Positions 1 to 5,553 of a stretch of 10,170 nt of DNA are shown here, piece by piece. The DNA is from Flavobacteriales bacterium (GTDB taxonomy: Bacteria; Bacteroidota; Bacteroidia; Flavobacteriales_D; Sanyastnellaceae). The notes beneath the pieces are model-generated. The model worked only from the letters and a program-made list of their open reading frames with translations. It was not told the origin of the DNA and searched no databases. The stretch spans positions 1 through 10,170 of the forward strand of contig JAIYCK010000202.1 in assembly GCA_027488055.1 (NCBI GenBank). Reading direction: 5' to 3'. The first letter of the stretch is position 1, and every line of letters starts with the position of its first letter. Position numbers and translations under genes: made by a program.

Positions 1-1003
1 CATGGCTGATTCTTTCGGCGATGGCTGGAACCTCAACGAATACGAAATCACAGACCTTGACGGTAACGTTATTGCTGTTGGTGACTTGGACAATGCATCT
101 TGCGGCGACGGAACAGATGCAGGTTTCGATATTTTCTGTCTTGCAGATGGCTGCTACAACATCACAGTAGGTGGCGGTTTCTTCGCTACTGAAGTTTCTT
201 GGTCTTTGGTGGATGCAACTGGAACAGTAATCGTAGAAGGTGGCGTGGAAACACTTAGCTTCACTATCGGAGCTGGCGTATGCGGTTGTACAGATGCTAC
301 TGCTTGTAACTTCGACCCAGCTGCTACAGATGATGATGGTTCTTGCGAATCACTTTCTTGCGTAGGTTGCTTGGATCCAGCAGCTTGTAACTACGATGCT
401 ACGGCTACAATCGCTGGCGTATGCTGCGATGAAAACTGTGTGACGCTTATCATGAACGATAGCTTCGGTGATGGTTGGAATGGAAACAATGCGAGCATTG
501 TCGACAATCTTACTGGTACCATTGTAGGTACAGGAACGATTCCTGCCGGCGGTAGCACAGCAACTGCTTCTTTCTGCTTACCAAGTGGTTGCTACACGAT
601 CACTGTAGGTGGCGGTACTTTCGCTAACGAAGTTTCATGGATCTTGACGGGTGCCAATGGTGTTGTAACTGGTGGTGTGACTACTGGTATTGACTTTACT
701 GTAGGTGCAGGCGCTTCTTGTGAGGCTGGTTGTCTTGAGCCAGCGGCTTGTAACTATAACCCAAATGCAGGTATCAGTGACTGTTCACTTTGCGAATACA
801 CGACTTGCTTAGGTTGTACTTACGCTGAAGCTTCAAACTTCAATGCTGACGCTTCTATTGACGATGGTTCTTGCCTCATCCAAGGTAGCTGCCCATGTCC
901 TGGTGATTTCAACCAAGACGGTGTAGTGTCTGTAGCTGACTTGATCATCTTCACAGATTTGTATGGTATTCAGTACGATTCAGACTGCGTTCCGATTAAC
1001 TAA
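1..1003 (+). CDS. Cys-rich repeat surface protein with dockerin-like C-terminus (5' partial)
   Basis: This is the C-terminal 333 residues of a secreted or cell-surface protein. The frame is open to the left edge. The ATG at 2 is probably internal, because it sits in MADSFGDGWN, the same place as the internal Met of MNDSFGDGWN in the second copy. Two modules of about 90 residues (about 2-92 and 151-237) share DSFGDGWN, a Cys followed by GCY.ITVGGG, and EVSW. Between and after them lie four Cys-spaced repeats of the type CTDATACNFDP...DDGSC (96-115, 123-141, 244-261, 272-291). Residues 301-322 form one EF-hand/dockerin-like loop (D302, N304, D306, S310, D313), so calcium binding is likely. I see no type IX secretion sorting domain after it; the chain ends 11 residues later. 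Codon use strongly favours TTC and AAC, unlike the neighbouring genes, which suggests high expression. The exact function is unknown; adhesion or an extracellular structural role is inference. Confidence 0.85.
   Translation, partial: MADSFGDGWNLNEYEITDLDGNVIAVGDLDNASCGDGTDAGFDIFCLADGCYNITVGGGFFATEVSWSLVDATGTVIVEGGVETLSFTIGAGVCGCTDATACNFDPAATDDDGSCESLSCVGCLDPAACNYDATATIAGVCCDENCVTLIMNDSFGDGWNGNNASIVDNLTGTIVGTGTIPAGGSTATASFCLPSGCYTITVGGGTFANEVSWILTGANGVVTGGVTTGIDFTVGAGASCEAGCLEPAACNYNPNAGISDCSLCEYTTCLGCTYAEASNFNADASIDDGSCLIQGSCPCPGDFNQDGVVSVADLIIFTDLYGIQYDSDCVPIN
2..277 (+). repeat. DSFGDGWN module, copy 1
   Basis: Coding repeat of about 90 residues, from DSFGDGWN through GCYNITVGGG and EVSWSL to FTIGAG. 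It matches copy 2 at 452-712 in protein and partly in DNA: both copies carry gtaggtggcggt (170-181 and 605-616). It may begin upstream of the window edge. Confidence 0.75.
287..874 (+). repeat. Four Cys-spaced ACN(F/Y) repeats
   Basis: Four short coding repeats at 287-346, 368-424, 731-784 and 815-874 follow the pattern C-(T/L)-x-x-(A/T)-(A/S)-x-N-(F/Y)-x-x-x-A-x-x-x-x-G/S-x-C. Two end in DDGSC. The second module copy lies between repeats two and three. Such acidic, Cys-bounded repeats are common in Bacteroidota surface proteins. Disulfide or calcium stabilisation is inference. Confidence 0.7.
452..712 (+). repeat. DSFGDGWN module, copy 2
   Basis: Second copy of the module at 2-277, from MNDSFGDGWN through GCYTITVGGG and NEVSWIL to FTVGAG. 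It keeps the paired Cys around CLPSGCY. The copies differ at many synonymous positions, so the duplication is not recent. Confidence 0.75.
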
Positions 1004-1011
1004 TAATATTG

Positions 1012-1042
1012 AAAAAGATCGCCCAGATGGGCGATCTTTTTT
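1012..1042 (+). terminator. Rho-independent terminator 1
   Basis: A perfect 13-bp stem (1012-1024 with 1029-1041) encloses the loop AGAT and ends in a run of six T. It starts 9 bases after the stop codon of the repeat protein. The A-run on the left arm means it could also work on the opposite strand. Confidence 0.92.
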
Positions 1043-1094
1043 CAACGTATACTGAGATTGATTCCAATAGGAATAATCTATTTTCAAATGATTT

Positions 1095-1122
1095 GGAAGG
1101 GGCTTACGAGCCCCTTTTTTTT
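1095..1122 (+). terminator. Rho-independent terminator 2
   Basis: An 8-bp stem (AAGGGGCT at 1097-1104 with AGCCCCTT at 1109-1116) has a TACG tetraloop and runs into eight T (1115-1122). It lies about 50 bases beyond terminator 1, so the upstream gene has two terminators in series. Confidence 0.88.
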
Positions 1123-1333
1123 GTGTTTTAACTATCTGATCGGAAGTAATTGTTGTATGTTATATTTTACTTCCAGACGCATCATACCTGGGGCCATTGT
1201 TCTCTAGCTATGGTTGCCAATTCGAGGCATTCCAACAGGCGGCGACGCCCAATCACTGGGGTGCTTTATAGGATGAAATATTTCGGCCCCCACGTGCCTA
1301 GCATCTGCGAAATGTTGTAGTTTCGAGGACGCA
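1123..1333. other. Gene-free leader region before the carbamoyltransferase
   Basis: About 210 bases with no convincing ORF or RNA gene. It must hold the promoter for the carbamoyltransferase unless that gene is reached by read-through. I found no good TTTG-N19-21-TAnnTTTG match. Partial -7-like octamers occur at 1161-1168 (TATATTTT) and 1318-1325 (TAGTTTCG), both without a -33 partner. The only ordered element is the inverted repeat at 1142-1174. Confidence 0.5.
1142..1174. repeat. Spaced inverted repeat GGAAGTAA / TTACTTCC
   Basis: Perfect 8-base arms at 1142-1149 and 1167-1174 flank 17 AT-rich bases. The right arm overlaps the partial -7-like TATATTTT (1161-1168). It could be an operator for a dimeric regulator or a weak RNA hairpin; the sequence does not decide between these. 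Confidence 0.4.
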
Positions 1334-3205
1334 ATGAGTATGAGAAAGATATTGGGAATCTCCGCGTTTTACCACGATTCAGCCGCGGCAATCACCGTGG
1401 GTGGTAAGATCATTGCAGCTGCGCAAGAAGAGCGCTTCACGCGCGATAAACATACTCCTGATTTCCCGAAGCATGCCATACGGTATTGCTTGGATGAAGC
1501 AGGCCTTGAATTGGATGATTTGGATGCAGTGGTGTTCTACGATAAACCATTGTTGAAATTCGAACGATTGCTTCAAACTTATTATGCCTTTGCTCCCAAA
1601 GGCTTGATCAGTTTTTTGAAAGCAATACCCGTGTGGCTCAATGAAAAAATGTTTTTGAAAAAACTCATTTTTGATGGACTAAAAGAAGTCGGCACGTACG
1701 ATAAAAAAAAGGTGAAGCTGTTGTTTCCAGAGCACCATTTGTCACATGCAGCGAGTGCTTTTCATCCATCTCCTTATGAACGTTCGGCCATACTTACCAT
1801 TGATGGGGTTGGCGAGTGGTGCACCGCTTCCATTGGTCTTGGCGAGGGCAAAAATATCACAATGCTAAAGGAACTTGAATTCCCGCATTCTGTTGGTTTG
1901 CTCTATAGTGCATTTACGTATTTCCTTGGATTTACAGTCAATAGTGGGGAGTATAAATTGATGGGCTTGGCGCCTTACGGACACCCTGATGCACAGCAGA
2001 CTTTTGACTTCGCTGAATTGATCAAAAAGCACATTGTCGATATCAAGGAAGACGGATCCATTTGGCTCAATCAAGCCTATTTCAATTACGCCACAGGTCT
2101 TCGCATGGTGCATGATGATAAATGGGAGGGCCTTTTTGGATTTCCGCGAAGAGAAGGTGAAGGTGAATTGATGCAGCACCATTGCAATTTGGCGCTTGCG
2201 ATTCAGCGCGTGACCGAGGAAATAGTGATTAAAATGGCCATGGAAGCCAAGCGCCTGACGCAAGCAGATTATCTATGCATGGCTGGTGGCGTGGCGCTGA
2301 ACTGTGTCGCCAATGGTAAGCTTCTTCGTGAGGGCATATTCAAAGACATTTATGTGCAACCTGCAGCAGGAGATGCGGGAGGTGCGTTAGGTGCAGCATT
2401 GGCAGCGAGCCATATCTATTTCGGCGAGGAGCGCATTCTTCCTGATGGCATGGATGCTATGAGCGGAAGTTATTTGGGACCGTCCTACAGCGATAAAGAG
2501 ATTGAACTTGTCAATCGTAAAGTGGGTGCCGTATCCCATAAATACGACGATTTTGAAGCGCTCAGTGCGCATGTAGCAGCGCACATTGCCGATGGCAAGG
2601 TGGTTGGTTGGTTCCAAGGTAAGATGGAGTTTGGTCCGAGGGCCTTAGGCAATCGCAGTATTTTGGGCGATGCGCGCAACCCTGAAATGCAAAAGAAACT
2701 AAACATCAAAATCAAGTACCGAGAAGGTTTCAGGCCCTTTGCGCCATCTGTTTTGGCAGAAGATGTGGAGGATTATTTTATACAGGACACCCCATCGCCT
2801 TACATGTTGATTGTATCCCCGGTAGTAGAACCACGGAGATCCATTCTACCAGCGAACTTCCACGACATGCCGTTGTGGGACAAATTATATTACAAGCGCA
2901 GCGATGTGCAGTCTATCACGCATTTGGATTTTTCGGCCCGTATACAGACCGTGCATCGCGAAACCAATCCAAAGTATCATAGTTTGATATCGGCCTTTAA
3001 GAAACAAACAGGCTATGGACTCGTGGTGAATACCAGTTTCAATGTGCGCGGCGAACCCATCGTGTGTAAACCACATGATGCCTACCGCTGCTTTATGAGC
3101 ACGGAGATGGATGTGTTGGTTGTCAACGATTTTGTCTATATCAAAACCGAGCAACCTGACTGGGAAAACAAGGAGAAATGGATGACTAAATTTAAAATGG
3201 ATTAA
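1334..3205 (+). CDS. O-carbamoyltransferase, NodU/TobZ/SxtI family
   Basis: Predicted to transfer a carbamoyl group from carbamoyl phosphate to a hydroxyl of a sugar or metabolite, through an ATP-dependent carbamoyl-adenylate step as known for TobZ. At 623 residues it has the full family length. The N-terminal Kae1-like domain shows ILGISAFYHDSAAA (6-19), the metal-type motif H134-x3-H138 in HHLSHA, TIDGVGE with D157, and NSGEYKLMGLAPYG (203-216). MAGGVALN (316-323) and AAGDAGGALGAA with D347 follow. The C-terminal domain shows GKMEFGPRALGNRSIL (429-444), REGFRPFAPS (463-472) and NTSFNVRGEPIV (566-577). All key motifs look intact. GAGGA at 1325-1329 lies 4 bases before this ATG and 10 before the ATG at 1340, so MRKILGIS may be the true N-terminus. 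DUF5989 and SxtJ genes follow within a few bases. The acceptor substrate cannot be read from the sequence. Confidence 0.95.
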   Translation: MSMRKILGISAFYHDSAAAITVGGKIIAAAQEERFTRDKHTPDFPKHAIRYCLDEAGLELDDLDAVVFYDKPLLKFERLLQTYYAFAPKGLISFLKAIPVWLNEKMFLKKLIFDGLKEVGTYDKKKVKLLFPEHHLSHAASAFHPSPYERSAILTIDGVGEWCTASIGLGEGKNITMLKELEFPHSVGLLYSAFTYFLGFTVNSGEYKLMGLAPYGHPDAQQTFDFAELIKKHIVDIKEDGSIWLNQAYFNYATGLRMVHDDKWEGLFGFPRREGEGELMQHHCNLALAIQRVTEEIVIKMAMEAKRLTQADYLCMAGGVALNCVANGKLLREGIFKDIYVQPAAGDAGGALGAALAASHIYFGEERILPDGMDAMSGSYLGPSYSDKEIELVNRKVGAVSHKYDDFEALSAHVAAHIADGKVVGWFQGKMEFGPRALGNRSILGDARNPEMQKKLNIKIKYREGFRPFAPSVLAEDVEDYFIQDTPSPYMLIVSPVVEPRRSILPANFHDMPLWDKLYYKRSDVQSITHLDFSARIQTVHRETNPKYHSLISAFKKQTGYGLVVNTSFNVRGEPIVCKPHDAYRCFMSTEMDVLVVNDFVYIKTEQPDWENKEKWMTKFKMD

Positions 3206-3209
3206 TACA

Positions 3210-3359
3210 ATGGATTTATTGAAAGATTTGTGGATGTTTATGCGCGAACGCAAAAAGTTTTGGTTGGCTCCAATCATTATTATCTTTTTGATTTTAGGGC
3301 TAATCATCGTATTTGGCGGCGGCAGCGCTGTAGCACCTTTCATCTATACATTATTCTAA
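3210..3359 (+). CDS. DUF5989-type membrane microprotein (49 aa)
   Basis: A 49-residue ORF that size-filtered gene calls can miss. It begins MDLLKDLWMFMRERKKFW, an amphipathic basic N-terminus. One hydrophobic segment follows (about 19-36, rich in Ile and Leu), then GGGSAVAPFIYTLF. This is the pattern of DUF5989 proteins, which are repeatedly encoded beside NodU-type carbamoyltransferases; the short sxtK product of saxitoxin clusters is a comparable neighbour. It starts 4 bases after the carbamoyltransferase stop and ends 3 bases before the SxtJ-family start, so it is almost surely co-translated with both. Likely an inner-membrane protein with the basic end in the cytoplasm. A role in anchoring or assisting the carbamoyltransferase is inference. 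The family name is from memory of its motifs, not a search. Confidence 0.85.
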   Translation: MDLLKDLWMFMRERKKFWLAPIIIIFLILGLIIVFGGGSAVAPFIYTLF

Positions 3360-3362
3360 ACC

Positions 3363-3731
3363 ATGAAGGCACTCAAGTCCGACCCAGCCAAAACCATGCT
3401 CACCATCACAACAGGCTTTTTGGTCTTCTTTGTGGTATTCAAACATGATTGGCTTTTCAAAGTAGCTCTCATCGCTGGTTTGATTGGTGTATTCAGTACT
3501 TTTTTAAGTGAAAAAGTGGAGTGGTTCTGGATGCAATTGACCAAAATATTGGGTTACATCATGCCCAATGTACTCCTCACGGTTGTGTTTTATGTATTCT
3601 TATTTCCATTTGCAGTACTGGCGCGTATTTTCGGTGGTCCAGATGCATTGAAGCTCAAGAACAAGACCGCCTCCGTGTACCGAGAATCCAACAAAAAGTA
3701 TACACCAGCCTCTTTCGACCATCCTTGGTAA
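3363..3731 (+). CDS. SxtJ-family membrane protein
   Basis: A protein of 122 residues with three predicted membrane segments (about 11-26, 31-48 and 66-88) and a short polar C-terminal tail (about 95-122) ending in FDHPW. Size, topology and position next to a carbamoyltransferase and a DUF5989 gene fit the SxtJ family, named after a gene of unknown function in cyanobacterial saxitoxin clusters. The conserved-looking part is TFLSEKVEWFWMQLTKILG (46-64) between segments two and three. The start is 3 bases after the microprotein stop, which suggests translational coupling. The function is not established. A membrane platform for the otherwise soluble carbamoyltransferase is inference. Confidence 0.8.
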   Translation: MKALKSDPAKTMLTITTGFLVFFVVFKHDWLFKVALIAGLIGVFSTFLSEKVEWFWMQLTKILGYIMPNVLLTVVFYVFLFPFAVLARIFGGPDALKLKNKTASVYRESNKKYTPASFDHPW

Positions 3732-3743
3732 TCAGCAAGGATG
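3720..3743 (+). other. Small hairpin at the SxtJ-family stop codon
   Basis: CATCCTTG (3720-3727) can pair with CAAGGATG (3736-3743) around an 8-base loop that contains the stop codon. No T-run follows, so it is not a standard terminator. It could slow ribosomes or stabilise mRNA between this gene and the SdpI-like gene, or be chance. Confidence 0.25.
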
Positions 3744-3790
3744 TGTTTAGGATGATGGTTACTCAATAACGAAATCAATCTGCGAACATC

Positions 3791-4123
3791 ATGGAATTGG
3801 ATTTTTTCTTTTTTAGTGTCGGAACAGTCTTCTTATTGACCGGCTCTTGGATGCGATTTTTTCCACCCAAAAAGATCAATGGTCTATATGGTTATCGCAC
3901 CACACGCAGCATGCGCACGCAGGAAGCTTGGGATTTTGCCCAACGCATGAGCGCCAATTGGATGCTTGGTTTGAGCGGTATTTTCGGCGTTTTGAGCTTG
4001 TTGTTTTGGCTCATTGGTGCACTGCCAGAATGGATCATGGGCTTCGGTCTAGCCGCTATGGTGGTTATGTTGATTGTCATGTTTTGGCGCATCGAGCGCG
4101 CGTTGAAAAGAAATTTCTCTTGA
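3791..4123 (+). CDS. SdpI-family membrane protein
   Basis: A protein of 110 residues with three membrane segments (about 5-22, 56-77 and 81-100). Between the first two lies FPPKKINGLYGYRTTRSM (24-41) followed by E45-A-W47. The P-x-K-x-N-x-L/Y-G-Y-R-T signature with a nearby Trp is characteristic of the SdpI/YhfL family. The founding member is the Bacillus subtilis immunity protein against the SdpC toxin, but most single-domain homologues have no known role. It lies 59 bases after the SxtJ-family gene, in the same direction and with no clear terminator between, so it may be the last gene of the carbamoyltransferase operon or an independent passenger. No toxin gene is visible nearby, which argues against an immunity role here. 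Confidence 0.75.
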   Translation: MELDFFFFSVGTVFLLTGSWMRFFPPKKINGLYGYRTTRSMRTQEAWDFAQRMSANWMLGLSGIFGVLSLLFWLIGALPEWIMGFGLAAMVVMLIVMFWRIERALKRNFS

Positions 4124-4213
4124 GCGACATCCCAAGGTCATTCATCATTGCCACGTGGTCTTGACGGCAGCAAGCGGGCATATTTCGTTCTACATGTAAT
4201 TAGCGCAATGGAG

Positions 4214-4245
4214 TTTGAAAGGGCCATCGATTGTGCCTATTTTTG
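4214..4245 (+). promoter_or_regulatory. Bacteroidota-type promoter for the DUF4910 gene
   Basis: TTTG at 4214-4217, then 20 bases, then TATTTTTG at 4238-4245: a full match to the Bacteroidota consensus TTTG-N19-21-TAnnTTTG. Transcription would start near 4249-4252, about 10 bases before the ATG at 4261. This implies that the DUF4910 and GT-B-like genes form their own transcription unit, separate from the carbamoyltransferase operon. Confidence 0.7.
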
Positions 4246-4260
4246 AATCCATCAATCGGT

Positions 4261-5547
4261 ATGAACCAAGATCAAATCAATTCGTATTTACAGCGCTTGT
4301 GGCCCATTTGCCGCAGCCTAACGGGCAATGGCGTGCGCGAGTCGCTCCACATTCTAAATGAAATTGTGCCTTTGGATATCCATGAAGTGCCCTCTGGGTC
4401 GGAAGTGTTCGATTGGACGGTGCCCAATGAATGGAACATTCGATCGGCACAATTAATCAATCCAAAAGGGGAAGTGATTGCTGATCTCGCGGTCAACAAT
4501 TTGCATGTGGTCAATTACAGCATACCGATGCAAGGCGAGTTCACCTACGACGAATTGAAAGGGCATATTTATACGTTGGAAGAGCAACCAGATGTCATTC
4601 CGTATATAACGAGTTATTATAAGCGCCATTGGGGATTTTGTTTGTCCTACAATAAGTGGATTCAACAGCCGCGAGAAGGCCTTTACCGCGTGCACATTGA
4701 CAGCACTTTGGAACCAGGCCATTTGACCTATGGTGAATGCGTATTGAAGGGCGAGACGGATGAAGAAATTTTGATTTCAACCTATGTGTGCCATCCCAGT
4801 ATGGCCAACAATGAACTCAGCGGCCCCATTGTAGCGGCTGGGATCTATTCTCTCTTAGCGCAATGGCCGTCCAGAAAATACACCTATCGGTTTTTATTTG
4901 CACCTGAAACCATCGGGGTCATTGCTTTTTTGCAAAAGGAAGGCATGTGGCTCAAGGAAAAAATGGTGGCGGGATATGTGGCTACTACATGCGGCGATCG
5001 GGGAAATCTCACGTATAAATTATCCAAAAGAGGCGACACCCTCGCGGACCGAGCAGCCACGCACGTATTGCATTTTAGTGGTAAACCGCACCGAGTGATC
5101 CCTTTCACGGTGGGGGGCAGCGATGAGCGCCAGTATTGCTCACCCGGATTTAACCTGCCGGTGGGATCTATCATGCGCACACCGTATCAGCAGTACAAAG
5201 AATATCATACCTCTGGCGATGACCTTGACTTTGTATCTGCAGAATCATTGGAAGACACCATTCATACGTATGTCGAGGTGATGCGTGCCATCGAAATGAA
5301 TGAAAAATATTATTGTGAGGTGCAGTATGGCGAACCGCAGATGGGCAAGCGAGGCTTGTATCCCGCGTCCAATGCGCCCAATGTGGACCGACATTACATC
5401 CATCGACTCATGCATTTGCTATCATTCGCAGATGGTGAAATGGATTTATTGGAAATCGCAGCTCGCCGCAATGAATCGATTCTCTTATACGAACCAATCG
5501 TGCAAGCTTGCTTGCAAGCAGGTGTGATCACACGTGCGAAACACTAA
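4261..5547 (+). CDS. DUF4910 protein, M28-like aminopeptidase fold with C-terminal winged helix
   Basis: A protein of 428 residues resembling the DUF2172/DUF4910 aminopeptidase-like family often encoded in surface-polysaccharide clusters. The N-terminus has LWPICRSLTGNGVRESL (13-29), a strong family signature, then VPNEWNI (54-60). The M28-like core shows STYVCHPS (173-180) with H178, NNELSGP (183-189), PETIG with E216, GGSDERQYCSPG (285-296) with D288, and YHTSGDD with H316, a plausible zinc-ligand set. The last 60 residues or so look like the family's winged-helix domain. A longer frame begins at a TTG at 4231, but the promoter at 4214-4245 overlaps it, so the ATG at 4261 is the start. The true substrate is unknown; deacylation or peptide/amide hydrolysis on a glycan precursor is inference. 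The GT-B-like gene follows after 6 bases. Confidence 0.85.
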   Translation: MNQDQINSYLQRLWPICRSLTGNGVRESLHILNEIVPLDIHEVPSGSEVFDWTVPNEWNIRSAQLINPKGEVIADLAVNNLHVVNYSIPMQGEFTYDELKGHIYTLEEQPDVIPYITSYYKRHWGFCLSYNKWIQQPREGLYRVHIDSTLEPGHLTYGECVLKGETDEEILISTYVCHPSMANNELSGPIVAAGIYSLLAQWPSRKYTYRFLFAPETIGVIAFLQKEGMWLKEKMVAGYVATTCGDRGNLTYKLSKRGDTLADRAATHVLHFSGKPHRVIPFTVGGSDERQYCSPGFNLPVGSIMRTPYQQYKEYHTSGDDLDFVSAESLEDTIHTYVEVMRAIEMNEKYYCEVQYGEPQMGKRGLYPASNAPNVDRHYIHRLMHLLSFADGEMDLLEIAARRNESILLYEPIVQACLQAGVITRAKH

Positions 5548-5553
5548 GCGTTG

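Noticed and set aside
1161..1168. TATATTTT as a -7 box for the carbamoyltransferase
   Set aside because: The last base differs from TAnnTTTG, no TTTG lies 19-21 bases upstream, and it is 166 bases from the start codon.
1865..2263. A 132-codon open frame on the minus strand
   Set aside because: Antisense to the carbamoyltransferase, whose motifs on both sides are intact; no recognisable protein.
2885..3343. A 152-codon open frame on the minus strand
   Set aside because: Covers the end of the carbamoyltransferase and the DUF5989 microprotein, both well supported on the plus strand.
3230..3448. A 72-codon plus-strand frame overlapping the microprotein and SxtJ-family starts
   Set aside because: Its translation is His- and Arg-rich without motifs, while the two frames it overlaps are tightly packed and recognisable.
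4151..4158. CCACGTGG palindrome between the SdpI-like and DUF4910 genes
   Set aside because: Eight-base palindromes are expected by chance in 10 kb; no T-run follows and no second copy marks it as a site.
4231..4260. TTG at 4231 as start of the DUF4910 gene
   Set aside because: The added 10 residues overlap the promoter's -7 box, and the family N-terminus begins close to the ATG at 4261.
5551..5553. TTG at 5551 as start of the GT-B-like gene
   Set aside because: An ATG follows directly at 5554; one extra residue from a rarer start codon has no support.
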